Below are positions 36,598-49,398 of a stretch of 64,000 bases of DNA, in pieces (position 1 is the stretch's first letter; each line of letters opens with the position of its first letter). Under the pieces are notes generated by a model that was not told the DNA's origin, did no database searches, and was given only the letters and a program-made list of their open reading frames with translations. The translations under genes were made by a program, and so were the position numbers. The DNA comes from Trissonchulus latispiculum (lineage: Eukaryota; Nematoda; Enoplea; Enoplida; Ironidae). The stretch covers positions 1-64,000 of the forward strand of contig JASAND010008546.1 of assembly GCA_030248195.1 (NCBI GenBank). Direction: 5' to 3'.

Positions 36598-37489
36598 ATA
36601 AGGCGTAGTTTTCTGTTCATGGGGAACAGAGAAAAATAAAACTTAGAGAAAGTTCAAATTACAAGGAGCGTTAAATGATATTCTATAACACAAAATACTT
36701 TTTCGAGCTGATTACAGGTTCTGAAAGTGCGCTGGTAAATTACATCTTTCAGAGAAAGTTCGTATTAATTTCCCAAACGCAACGAAGCTGTTATGAAAGG
36801 CATTGAAGTATGCGTATTGGGTGTCACAAAAGGTTCAGGGAGAGCAGGCGAATTTATGAACAAGAACGAGCAAAATTACAGCAAAAACAGTGACCAATAT
36901 ATTTTTGAAAACCAATGGGCTGAATTTCTGTGTAAAATTTTAATAACATCGTTGCACGGAACCGGTAACCCGAAGATGCGGTTTTTGGTCATATTAACCG
37001 TACTAAGGTTAATTGGAACATTAATTTTGCATAATGAGGTCGATGAAGCAGAACCAACTTAAAATTTCTGAACTCAAACAAGCTTGATGCAATCGTAGCT
37101 GAATTGCTTGAATTTAAAGGTAGTACGGTTGCAACATTCACTGTATATTGATCACGATTAAGTCCTGTGAATGTAAGCCCATGAAAACAATAATTCTTGA
37201 ACGCAATAATTAGATTTTAGATAATTTCCCAGTATCAAAGCTTCAGACTATTATCATTGGAGAGCGCTAATACTTCAAGTACGTTAACCCTAATTAGATT
37301 TTAGCAAAACAGATTTTAAGCAGAACTTAAAACAATTTTACCCAAAAAACATTTTGGTGCAGCGGAAAATGTGTTTGGTGTTAAAACCTTTCCACCTAGT
37401 AAGATTGTAAAATAATTAGATCTTACGTAGAAAAATTTTGTGCAATCGGGCGTTAATGATTTTAATTTATAAATTAAAACTACAACTCA

Positions 37490-39050
37490 GAAAAGTAGCA
37501 GCTGTACCCAGCAACTAGAAAGTAAAGACGGCAAATTCATTAGTATGTTACATTTCTGCAGAGTTTGGTCTCGGCACATGGAAACAACGTCAGAAATTGA
37601 ATGTTTTAGTAATTCCGCTGAAATACGTCATTTGTAACCTAATTTGCATATTCGAACAACATCACGCATAAAGAAATTAAAATCGTAGCTCATTGTCAAA
37701 CTCTTTACTATCGTATTAAGTGCTCTACGTCTCTTTCAATTTTTCTTAATTTTCTGTTAACTACATCTGTAAACAATTTTATTGTACATGATAGTTATTA
37801 CACTTATACTATTTTCTTTATACATTTTAGATGGGCTTCAATGGTAAGGATTTGAATTCTTAGAAATTCCTAGTTGTTTTATTAATTACTCCATATTTCT
37901 AATTAATTCCTGGTGACTAGGGTTACAAATCCAGATCCGCTAATATATTTATTCTTGTTAGACAAATCTAACTTATACGATCATTTAGGTTATTAATATT
38001 CCGTTGATTCGGTTCCGTTGATTTAAAGGTTGGTTTCGATTTAAAGTTATTTCAGCTTCAGAGCTAGGTTTATACCTCAGAAACTCTGTTCTCACTAAAA
38101 TAGGTTCATCTAACCTGCTTTGCATGTTGTAACCCCTTGGCACATGGCAAATAAATTGAGATTAGCCGCGAAATAAGGTTTATTACTTGCTGCTTTGGCT
38201 TACCTTTATAATTAATAGACTAAAACAACTTTGGGTGACGTGTTTTAAGTACCAGAGCACCACTCCAAAGTAGAGTATACTTTCAGTTTCAGTTCCAGTT
38301 GGCTAGCCAAAACCTTTTCAATTTCGGTGACTGAAACACTGCAAACAAATAAGGCAAAATAAAAATGCCTCCTTTTCCAAATGGGTAAGTCTGAAATCTG
38401 ACTGGCTGTTATAATAGGGCAATGTATTGCGGATTAAAGCCTGGACCAAATGATCAACCAGAATTAAATCAAACTGCAAGTTACAATTTTAATTGCTATT
38501 TCTTTAAAGCAGTATCACCAGAATTGAACTGAGCAAAGTTGGTATGGTTAGTAGTAGTATTACAATAATGTAAATAATTAATTGATGAATAAAGTACGAC
38601 CCATAAATCATAATTACCAATAAACTTGTCAAATAAATTGTAAAATTAACTTGCTTAATTGTGAAGAAATCTCTGTCTAGATACTGAAATTTGATTGATC
38701 ATAGTGAACCAAATTATATGTATATATATTTCTTCATTAAATTGTCAATTGTGCATGTATTACGGCATGACATTCAAATGCAATTAACGCCTCACCAAAG
38801 CTAAGGCATGATAGGAACTTTCAGAAAAGCTCATTTGTATAAATTTAGGCTGAACTGGAAATGACAATTTATAAATAGACTTTGAAAACTTCATTTGCAT
38901 CAAACATTAAATTAAATCGCTTAGAGCTTTCCAAATGAGTTTCTCTTTCGTGATATTGTCTGTACTTTTTGTAAATAATTAAATTATACTATTAAATTAT
39001 TTTTTCATCAGTGTATTCACCACCTTCATTTAGTTCTGGTAAGTTAATAT
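37490..39050 (+). repeat. Segmental duplication, copy 2
   Basis: This is colinear with 31.05-32.70 kb, about 6.4 kb away in the same orientation. The best-kept core is ATGGGCTTCAATGGTAAGG (37831) against ATGGCCTTCAATGGTAATG (31421). In this copy the core is preceded by TTTTAG and followed by a GTAAGG donor, so it may be a 13-nt start exon, M-G-F-N plus one base, that would join in phase to the exon at 39012. Confidence 0.6.
39012..39038 (+). CDS. Putative 27-nt exon upstream of the A/B array (YSPPSFSS)
   Basis: The acceptor is TTTTTTCATCAG (ending 39011) and the donor GTAAGT at 39039. It is read in phase 1 in and phase 1 out (V-Y-S-P-P-S-F-S-S). Phase 1 out is exactly what the B cassettes need for their only fully open frame. 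The duplicate partner at 32604-32671 keeps P-P-x-F. Very short; support is phase, splice sites and the duplicate only. Confidence 0.25.
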
Positions 39051-40172
39051 TGCTAATAATATTTGAAAAAAGGAGCAAAGCAAAGCAAAGGAGCAGTGAC
39101 TTTGGAATATTTCAGAATTTGAAAATCTCTATAAACTCATATGCATAAAATCCGTTTTTGCAATTACGACTTAAAACAGAAAATTTTGATATTTCAATAC
39201 TCCCATCAAGTGTTCGATATCAATTCAGGCCTTATGACATTCTGTTTTTAATAATCTTTCTGTAATTTGCTTAAGGGGGCGCTTGCATTACCGGGAACGG
39301 TTCTCCTGAGTTTATTTTGAACGAATCTATTTCCAACTTTCAGCAGAGATAGCTGGTGTTGAATGATAGCAATATATAGAATTTGAATAATCCAGTGCTT
39401 GGCTAGCGACTTGCATAAGAGGGATAAGATGAAATTTTCAAAACGGTGTCATTCATTAACGGCTGAATGAAATAAGCTCAAATTTGGCACAAATGCGTAA
39501 ATAAACCTGACGCATGGGCCATTTTTTCAGTTTTTCGATTAATGCAGTTTTAAGTGTTTTATGAATATTTGAAAAATTTGACAGCCAATATTTCACGGAA
39601 TATACGATTTAAACTAGATCAAAACAATTGCCCCTGCGTACTCGTCAAATAAACGTGCATGTACAATTTGAGCGAGTTTGGTAGCAGCATTTATGAGAAA
39701 ATCAAACTGAAAAATTTCGCAATCACTCTGGTTTTGCGCAAATATTTCACTTAATAAGCAGCACAGTGTATTTCATAAAATAATGAACAAAGCCAACACA
39801 AAAGCGTCATAAAAATCCCGGTAGAATTCATTTCCGAACGATAGGTTTTTACATTGCCATTCGCGATGGGAATGGTAAACTTAACTTTGTCATATTGTCT
39901 TAACTTTGTCCTAACCGCCTGTAACTCTTGACAGAAACCACGTAGATAAGAGATATGCACATCGTTTTAAAGCTCTTTTTACGTTCTTTCACGCTGTCCA
40001 TTCAAATTTATCATGCGAAACTTAAATAATATTTTGATTTTCTAAGCCATGAAGGTAGCCATCCAATCATGGATTTCCAGGAGCCGAAATTTTGTCACAA
40101 GACACCTGAATCGTAAGTAATTTTGTAGACGAAATTAAGTTTGGTACTTCCAAACAATGTTTGGTTGTTTAG

Positions 40173-42315
40173 GTTGCTACTACTGTGGCTGGGCAATTAG
40201 AAAACGTTGAGCGGGCCCTAGAAGCCATTGAGCGCTGCTTTGGAGATTTCGCGGAAGAAGTCGGCTCTGTAAGTTGATATCGACTTTAAAAGACAGCGTT
40301 CTATAGTCAGTTTTATCGCTCATACTATGGCTGTACATATGTTGCACGAAAATCTGTATTCTTCAACTAAAGAGTTTTGGAGCGAACTAGCCTGTTTCTC
40401 TTTGAATTTATGATCGTTTTAATTGCCCAATCATATGGTGGCGTTTCCCTTACATTTTATCCACTTTAGAATCAGTGAATTACCTAATATTAATAGTTAC
40501 GATTTGAGGTAATCCATTCGGAACGCAACATCTGCTGCGTCATTTGGTGTCATTGAAACGTGTCTACCTAGTTCACCTATGTTGTCTTGTTAACTCCAGA
40601 CTGTATATATGCATCCTACTTGTTGTCTCTTGTTATTTTAGATGCATCGCCCCCCGTCGCCCATGCCACCCCACCCCGACGGTGCCATCCCCTAGCGCGG
40701 TTCGCCAGAGACGGCTTCGGTGGACCTGACGTAAGTGATTCATTTTTTCTGGATTTAGTTTGTTTAGATTTAGTTTAAATCTAAGTTTTGTGACTTGAAA
40801 TAAATCAGGAATTGGCTGCAGTTGAGGAGAAGTGAGGCATAACACAAATACCAATTCAAGGCTGTACATATGCGTCGGTTGGTGTCATTGAAAGATGACT
40901 ACCAAGCTTGTATTGGTTGCAAACTTACTAAACGTAGCCATAGTTTTTGACCAAATATTGTTATGCAAAAGGAACAGTTCATGTACAGTTTTTGATTATT
41001 TCAAAATATCGCTTCAGTATGTCGAAATTGAGCTTCCTCTGCACATTTCATACATTTTATCCAAATTTGAAAGAGCATGGATTTTAATTGGAGGCTGATA
41101 GAGTGAAAAGTAAAAAAACCGCATCGGGCAATTTGCTAAAAGACACAGTATGCTAAATATCATTTAATCTACCCACTGCTTGTGTAGCAATCTTCGGTCT
41201 AAGGCCTTTTTGACAAAATCAGTTATTTGACCAGAACTTGAGGCTCATTCAGTGTGATTTGGATGTGATTTGGAGCTAAACCTACACGTTTAATACATAG
41301 TGTAATTGTATAGTCACATAGTGTAATTGTTAGATACTGCATAGAGTGTTAGATAATTTCGGACTACTCGTGAAATGTCAGACACATATTGTAATAGTTT
41401 GTAGAATCACGCTATTATGGTTGTTTCAGGTTGCTATTACAGTGGCTGGGCAACGAGAAAACGTTGAACGGGCCCTAGAAGCCATTAAGACCCGTTCTGG
41501 GGATTTCGCGGAAGAAGTTGGTTCTGTAAGTTGATATTGACTTTATAAGGCAGCGTGCTATAATCAGAATTATCGCTCATGCCATGGATGTACATGTTTT
41601 GTACGAAAATCTGTATTCTGCAATTAAATACTTTGGAGCGAACTAGCTGTCTCTCTTTGATTTATAGTCGTTCTAATTGCTCGCTCATATGGTCGCGTTT
41701 CCCTTACATTCAGTCCACTTTGTAAAATCTATGAATTACTTAATATTAAGAGTTACAATTTGAGACAATCAGTTCGTAGCGCTACATCTTCTGCATCATT
41801 TGGTGTCATTGAAACATGTCTTACCTAGTTTGCCTATGTTGTCTTGTTAACTCCAGACTATATATATGCACCCTAATTGTTGTCTTTTGTTATTTTAGAT
41901 GCATCGCCCCCCGTCGCCCATGCCATCCCATCCCGACGGTGCTACCCCCTAGCGCAGGTCGCCAGAGACGACCTCGGTGGATCTGACGTAAGTGATCACT
42001 TTTTCTGGATTTCTTTTTTTCGCAATATGTCCAAATCAAACAAACCAGTGGATAGGGTTTGGGTAGATGGAGGTTGCATTTGTTCAGCGGTATAATATGC
42101 AAAGGACAAGATTTAAAATACTAAATATTGATAACGGTCTATTAGATGATGTACGTTTAACGGAAATATTACAAAGATACGGTCGATGTAAGCGATGGTC
42201 TGGCCGACTCCCTGACTTGACCGTCTGTAAATTTACCTACATGAATATCTGAATGGTACGTGATTTTGTTGTCGAAATTAAGTTGGGTACTTCCACACAA
42301 TATTTGGTTTTTTAG
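40173..42315 (+). repeat. Higher-order unit 1 of the cassette array (A1-B1-A2-B2)
   Basis: This is the first 2143-bp unit, made of two diverged half-units. The odd half has B with T-P-P-R-R-C-H; the even half has B with I-P-S-R-R-C-Y. A1 (V-A-T-T-V-A-G-Q-L-E-N ... I-E-R-C-F-G-D-F) differs from the A copies in the next odd positions and resembles A7 in its second half, as expected for array-edge copies that escape homogenisation. Confidence 0.8.
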
Positions 42316-44460
42316 GCTGCTATTACTGTGGCTGGGCAATCAGAAAACGTTGAGCTGGCCCTAGAAGCCATTAAGACCCGTTCTGGGGATTTCGCGGAAG
42401 AAGTCGGCTCTGTAAGTTGATATCGACTTTAAAAGACAGCGTTCTATAGTCAGTTTTATCGCTCATACTATGGCTGTACATATGTTGCACGAAAATCTGT
42501 ATTCTTCAACTAAAGAGTTTTGGAGCGAACTAGCCTGTTTCTCTTTGAATTTATGATCGTTTTAATTGCCCAATCATATGGTGGCGTTTCCCTTACATTT
42601 TATCCACTTTAGAATCAGTGAATTACCTAATATTAATAGTTACGATTTGAGGTAATCCATTCGGAACGCTACATCTGCTGCGTCATTTGGTGTCATTGAA
42701 ACGTGTCTACCTAGTTCACCTATGTTGTCTTGTTAACTCCAGACTGTATATATGCATCCTACTTGTTGTCTCTTGTTATTTTAGATGCATCGCCTCCCGT
42801 CGCCCATGCCACCCCACCCCGACGGTGCCATCCCCTAGCGCGGTTCGCCAGAGACGGCTTCGGTGGACCTGACGTAAGTGATTCATTTTTTCTGGATTTA
42901 GTTTGTTTAGATTTAGTTTAAATCTAAGTTTTTGTGACTTGAAATAAATCAGGAAGTGGCTGCAGTTGAGGAGAAGTGAGGCATAACACAAATACCAATT
43001 CAAGGCTGTACATATGCGTCGGTTGGTGTCATTGAAAGATGACTACCAAGCTTGTATTGGTTGCAAACTTACTAAACGTAGCCATAGTTTTTGACCAAAT
43101 ATTGTTATGCAAAAGGAACAGTTCATGTACAGTTTTTGATTATTTCAAAATATCGCTTCAGTATGTCGAAATTGAGCTTCCTCTGCACATTTCATACATT
43201 TTATCCAAATTTGAAAGAGCATGGATTTTAATTGGAGGCTGATAGAGTGAAAAGTAAAAAAACCGCATCGGGCAATTTGCTAAAAGACACAGTATGCTAA
43301 ATATCATTTAATCTACCCACTGCTTGTGTAGCAATCTTCGGTCTAAAGGCCTTTTTGACAAAATCAGTTATTTGACCAGAACTTGAGGCTCATTCAGTGT
43401 GATTTGGATGTGATTTGGAGCTAAACCTACACGTTTAATACATAGTGTAATTGTATAGTCACATAGTGTAATTGTTAGATACTGCATAGAGTGTTAGATA
43501 ATTTCGGACTACTCGTGAAATGTCAGACACATATTGTAATGGTTTGTAGAATCACGCTATTATGGTTGTTTCAGGTTGCTATTACAGTGGCTGGGCAACG
43601 AGAAAACGTTGAACGGGCCCTAGAAGCCATTAAGACCCGTTCTGGGGATTTCGCGGAAGAAGTTGGTTCTGTAAGTTGATATTGACTTTATAAGGCAGCG
43701 TGCTATAATCAGAATTATCGCTCATGCCATGGATGTACATGTTTTGTACGAAAATCTGTATTCTGCAATTAAATACTTTGGAGCGAACTAGCTGTCTCTC
43801 TTTGATTTATAGTCGTTCTAATTGCTCGCTCATATGGTCGCGTTTCCCTTACATTCAGTCCACTTTGTAAAATCTATGAATTACTTAATATTAAGAGTTA
43901 CAATTTGAGACAATCAGTTCGTAGCGCTACATCTTCTGCATCATTTGGTGTCATTGAAACATGTCTTACCTAGTTTGCCTATGTTGTCTTGTTAACTCCA
44001 GACTATATATATGCACCCTAATTGTTGTCTTTTGTTATTTTAGATGCATCGCCCCCCGTCGCCCATGCCATCCCATCCCGACGGTGCTACCCCCTAGCGC
44101 AGGTCGCCAGAGACGACCTCGGTGGATCTGACGTAAGTGATCACTTTTTCTGGATTTCTTTTTTTCGCAATATGTCCAAATCAAACAAACCAGTGGATAG
44201 GGTTTGGGTAGACGGAGGTTGCATTTGTTCAGCGGTATAATAGGCAAAGGACAAGATTTAAAATACTAAATATTTATAACGGTCTATTAGATGATGTACG
44301 TTTAACGGAAATATTACAAAGATACGGTCGATGTAAGCGATGGTCTGGCCGACTCCCTGACTTGACCGTCTGTAAATTTACCTACATGAATATCTGAATG
44401 GTACGTGATTTTGTTGTCGAAATTAAGTTGGGTACTTCCACACAATATTTGGTTTTTTAG
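42316..44460 (+). repeat. Higher-order unit 2 of the cassette array (A3-B3-A4-B4)
   Basis: This 2145-bp unit is nearly identical to units 1 and 3, including intron sequence. Near-identity of introns as well as exons points to recent unequal crossing-over or gene conversion, not to selection on the exons alone. Confidence 0.8.
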
Positions 44461-46601
44461 GCTGCTATTACTGTGGCTGGGCAATCAGAAAACGTTGAGC
44501 TGGCCCTAGAAGCCATTAAGACCCGTTCTGGGGATTTCGCGGAAGAAGTCGGCTCTGTAAGTTGATATCGACTTTAAAAGACAGCGTTCTATAGTCAGTT
44601 TTATCGCTCATACTATGGCTGTACATATGTTGCACGAAAATCTGTATTCTTCAACTAAAGAGTTTTGGAGCGAACTAGCCTGTTTCTCTTTGAATTTATG
44701 ATCGTTTTAATTGCCCAATCATATGGTGGCGTTTCCCTTACATTTTATCCACTTTAGAATCAGTGAATTACCTAATATTAATAGTTACGATTTGAGGTAA
44801 TCCATTCGGAACGCTACATCTGCTGCGTCATTTGGTGTCATTGAAACGTGTCTACCTAGTTCACCTATGTTGTCTTGATAACTCCAGACTGTATATATGC
44901 ATCCTACTTGTTGTCTCTTGTTATTTTAGATGCATCGCCCCCCGTCGCCCATGCCACCCCACCCCGACGGTGCCATCCCCTAGCGCGGTTCGCCAGAGAC
45001 GGCTTCGGTGGACCTGACGTAAGTGATTCATTTTTTCTGGATTTAGTTTGTTTAGATTTAGTTTAAATCTAAGTTTTTGTGACTTGAAATAAATCAGGAA
45101 TTGGCTGCAGTTGAGGAGAAGTGAGGCATAACACAAATACCAATTCAAGGCTGTACATATGCGTCGGTTGGTGTCATTGAAAGATGACTACCAAGCTTGT
45201 ATTGGTTGCAAACTTACTAAACGTAGCCATAGTTTTTGACCAAATATTGTTATGCAAAAGGAACAGTTCATGTACAGTTTTTGATTATTTCAAAATATCG
45301 CTTCAGTATGTCGAAATTGAGCTTCCTCTGCACATTTCATACATTTTATCCAAATTTGAAAGAGCATGGATTTTAATTGGAGGCTGATAGAGTGAAAAGT
45401 AAAAAAACCGCATCGGGCAATTTGCTAAAAGACACAGTATGCTAAATATCATTTAATCTACCCACTGCTTGTGTAGCAATCTTCGGTCTAAGGCCTTTTT
45501 GACAAAATCAGTTATTTGACCAGAACTTGAGGCTCATTCAGTGTGATTTGGATGTGATTTGGAGCTAAACCTACACGTTTAATACATAGTGTAATTGTAT
45601 AGTCACATAGTGTAATTGTTAGATACTGCATAGAGTGTTAGATAATTTCGGACTACTCGTGAAATGTCAGACACATATTGTAATAGTTTGTAGAATCACG
45701 CTATTATGGTTGTTTCAGGTTGCTATTACAGTGGCTGGGCAACGAGAAAACGTTGAACGGGCCCTAGAAGCCATTAAGACCCGTTCTGGGGATTTCGCGG
45801 AAGAAGTTGGTTCTGTAAGTTGATATTGACTTTATAAGGCAGCGTGCTAATCAGAATTATCGCTCATGCCATGGATGTACATGTTTTGTACGAAAATCTG
45901 TATTCTGCAATTAAATACTTTGGAGCGAACTAGCTGTCTCTCTTTGATTTATAGTCGTTCTAATTGCTCGCTCATATGGTCGCGTTTCCCTTACATTCAG
46001 TCCACTTTGTAAAATCTATGAATTACTTAATATTAAGAGTTACAATTTGAGACAATCAGTTCGTAGCGCTACGTCTTCTGCATCATTTGGTATCATTGAA
46101 ACATGTCTTACCTAGTTTGCCTATGTTGTCTTGTTAACTCCAGACTATATATATGCACCCTAATTGTTGTCTTTTGTTATTTTAGATGCATCGCCCCCCG
46201 TCGCCCATGCCATCCCATCCCGACGGTGCTACCCCCTAGCGCAGGTCGCCAGAGACGACCTCGGTGGATCTGACGTAAGTGATCACTTTTTCTGGATTTC
46301 TTTTTTCGCAATATGTCCAAATCAAACAAACCAGTGGATAGGGTTTGGGTAGATGGAGGTTGCATTTGTTCAGCGGTATAATATGCAAAGGACAAGATTT
46401 AAAATACTAAATATTTATAACGGTCTATTAGATGATGTACGTTTAACGGAAATATTACAAAGATACGGTCGATGTAAGCGATGGTCTGGCCGACTCCCTG
46501 ACTTGACCGTCTGTAAATTTACCTACATGAATATCTGAATGGTACGTGATTTTGTTGTCGAAATTAAGTTGGGTACTTCCACACAATATTTGGTTTTTTA
46601 G
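44461..46601 (+). repeat. Higher-order unit 3 of the cassette array (A5-B5-A6-B6)
   Basis: This 2141-bp unit is followed by A7 (46602-46697), which begins like the other odd A copies but ends I-E-R-C-F-G-D-F-A-E-E-L-G-S like A1. Beyond A7 the similarity to the units falls off. Confidence 0.8.
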
Positions 46602-47079
46602 GCTGCTATTACTGTGGCTGGGCAATCAGAAAACGTTGAGCTGGCCCTAGAAGCCATTGAGCGCTGTTTTGGAGATTTCGCGGAAGAACTTGGCTCTGTA
46701 AGTTGATATCGACTTTAAAAGTCCGTTTCATCGCTTATTCTATGGCTGTACATATTTTGCACGAAATCTGTATTCTGCAAATAAAGGTTTTGGAGCGAAC
46801 TAGCCTGTTTATCTTTGAGTTTATAGTCGTTTAATTGATCCCTCATACGGTCGCGTTTCCCTTACACTCATTCCACTTTGGAAACAAATGAATTACCTAT
46901 TATATTAAGAGTAACGATTTTAGACAAATATCTAAGCACACACCTTCTGCGTCGTTTGGTGTCATTGAAACGTGTCTACCTAGTTTACCTATCTGTTATT
47001 TTGGTAACTCCACATTGTATAAATGCATCCTAATTTTCGTCTTTTCTTATTTTAGATGCATCGCCCCCGTCTCCCATGC

Positions 47080-48445
47080 CCCATGCTCCTCACTTTTTCC
47101 CACTCTCTTTTGGAGTGGTACCTTGCGGGTCGTTGCGACCTCCGTATGCCGGGTGGGAGAGCCACACGCTCGGTATCATTCTTTTTCATTTTTTGGATTC
47201 CGTTTCAAGTAGCCTTGAATTTTCTTTGATTTAGCACAGGCTTTTGTGCCGATGCCTCCATATGCTGGGGCGTATCAACACTCTGGTCTGGAGCTTCCCA
47301 AATCTTAGGTGGGGCTGTAATTGTGTCGTCTATGCTATGTCGTACTTATTTTTGTCTTGCATAATTCTTTTTGCCATTTTATTAATCAGATTCCATTGTG
47401 TGCTTTATTTGTTGGCCTTAATTTTTCTTTTGTGTTCTAGATTTCAGTGTCTAATCATTGCTACTGTTCGGTGCCGTCCCCCCTGTCTGGTGCCCAGGTG
47501 TGATCCCCAGGGCCAAGGTGTCTCTGCTGGCCGGTTGAATGGGTGGAAGCGGCGCGGTTGTTGGGTGACCTGATGGTTCCGCTCATGTCTGGTGATGTTG
47601 TGAAAGGATGGCCGCTGGAAAGTGGAAGGTGGTCCTGGCTGCTCGTACGGGTTGGCTGGCCTATTCTGGTGCTATTCCGGTGCTCCGGGTCCTCCCGGTT
47701 GGGAACTTTCTCTATTGTGTTGCCATCATTTTGGCCATGACTTTACATATTTATTGCTTTTGTATTTTCTATGCGGGTTTGGTCGCGCTTCTTGCTTTGC
47801 TTTTCCCATGTCTAGTTGGGGGCCTGGCCTCTGTGGGGCTCTCTTGGAACTTTGTTTGTACTGTGCAGGAGAGGTTGCAAGGCCTCCTGTTTTTCCTACT
47901 GACCGGTCCTGTGGCTAGCAGGGGCCCTACAGTGGTCGTAGGCCCTCCTGCTGGGTGCGTGCTCTCCTGTCTTACTCTGTCTACATCGCTGGCCCTGTCG
48001 GCGTTTGGCTTTCGGGACCTCTGGGTTGTGTTCGCAGTCCTGGCCTGGTTTTTGATGGTTTGGGTTCCTGGCCAACTGTTGATCTGTGGTCCGGCGTTGA
48101 CTGTTCCAGGCCAGTTCATCCTGTGTGGCAGCCAGGTCCTGGATTGACTTTGTGATGGATCCCGAAATTGTTGAGCTGTTGTCGCGGTGCTGGGGTGAAA
48201 ACCGCATTGTCCCCTCCCTAGCACACCTGTTGACACTCTCCCGCCGTTCCGTATATTGTTGTTGGTTGTGGTAATTTTCGGGTATCTGTCTGTTATATAT
48301 TTTGCGATTAGTTAGGAGGGAGCCTCTGGGATAAAATTTTCTTAAAATGGGGTTGTTTGATTCTTTTACTGTTCTTTCATTTTTGTGCCCGCTAGCTCGG
48401 CTTGGCCGTTGTAATTGAAAACGGCCGTTTTCGGGCACTACTTAA
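47080..48445. mobile_element. GC-richer insert interrupting the cassette array
   Basis: After the first bases of B7, array homology stops and returns near 48.45 kb with the sequence that precedes A copies (TACCTACATAGATATATGAA). The insert is clearly richer in G and C than its surroundings and is open for about 180 codons on both strands: + 47608-48147 (hydrophobic, membrane-like) and - 47896-48438 (polar, basic, Gln-rich, gag-like in composition only). No domain was recognised. A mobile element or captured sequence is the likely explanation. Confidence 0.45.
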
Positions 48446-48533
48446 ATATGTACCTACATAGATATATGAATAGTACGTGATTTTGCAGTCGAAATAAAGT
48501 TGGGTACTTCCACACAATGTTTGGTTGTTTAAG

Positions 48534-48986
48534 GTTGCTATAACGGTGGCTGGGCAGCGAGAAAACGTTGAACGGGCCCTAGAACCCGTTGAACATTGTT
48601 TGGTTCTGTAAGTTGATATTGACTTTAGAAGACAATTTGCTATTATCAGAATTTAATAAGTAAGTTGTTCTTTTAAAGGAAACTAACGTGTCCGCATCAA
48701 CTACTCTTTGAGGTAAATTATACCAAGTTTGAATTACCCGATAGGCAAACAACGCTTGAACCCCGGTCAGGTTAATTTTCTGTTAGCTTTGCTTATAACT
48801 TATTTTCTTTGGTCACGTGTTGTTCTAGCTGATACAATATTTTGTAGTCGAAATTAGTTGGGTAGTTCCACAGAATGTTTGCTTGTTTTAGATTGCTATT
48901 GCTGTGGCTGGGCAACGAGAAAACGTTGAACGTGCCCAGAACCCGTTGAGCGTTGCTTTGTGGATTTGGCGAAAGAAGTTGGTTCT
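48534..48986 (+). pseudogene. Two degenerate A cassettes
   Basis: 48534-48607 begins V-A-I-T-V-A-G-Q-R-E-N-V-E-R-A-L-E but has lost 22 nt before its donor. 48892-48986 begins I-A-I-A-V-A-G-Q-R-E-N-V-E-R-A but has lost one base, which shifts the rest of the frame. Both keep the splice-site-like flanks. Confidence 0.75.
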
Positions 48987-49398
48987 GTAAGTTGATATTG
49001 ACTTTAGATGACAACTTGCTATAATCAGAATTATCGCTCATACCATGGCTGTACATGTTTTGTACGAAAATCTGTATTCTGCAATTAAAGACTTTGGAGC
49101 GAACTACCTGTCTCTCTTTGATTTATAGTCGTTCGAGTTGCTCGCTCATATGGTCGCGTTTCCCTTATATTCAGTCCACTTTGTAAAATCTATGAATTAC
49201 TTAATATTAAGAATTACAATTTGAGACAAATATCAATTCGAACCTCTACATCTTCAGCGTCGTTTGGTGTCACTGAAACAAATCAACCTAGTTTACCTAT
49301 CTGTTATCTTGGTAACTCTACACTGTATGTATGTATCCTAATTTTTGTCTTTTGTTATTTTAGATGCATCGCCCCCCGTCGCCCATGCCACGGTCAGA

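Noticed and set aside
36793..37062. 89-aa ORF as a gene
   Set aside because: No domain, no signal peptide, no splice partner; AT-rich background and length within chance expectation.
37831..37843. 13-nt microexon (M-G-F-N) as start of the array gene
   Set aside because: Splice sites and phase fit and the block is kept in the duplicate, but the duplicate lacks the AG acceptor and 13 nt is too little to call.
42067..42252. 61-aa ORF repeated at 46353 as a conserved gene
   Set aside because: It is copied only because the 2.14-kb unit is copied; in unit 2 the same frame loses its start codon, so there is no sign of protein-level constraint.
47608..48438. Opposing 179-aa and 180-aa ORFs as real genes
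   Set aside because: They overlap on opposite strands in a GC-rich insert, as expected when stop codons are rare. One is only hydrophobic and the other only polar, with no domain in either; kept as an insert, not as genes.
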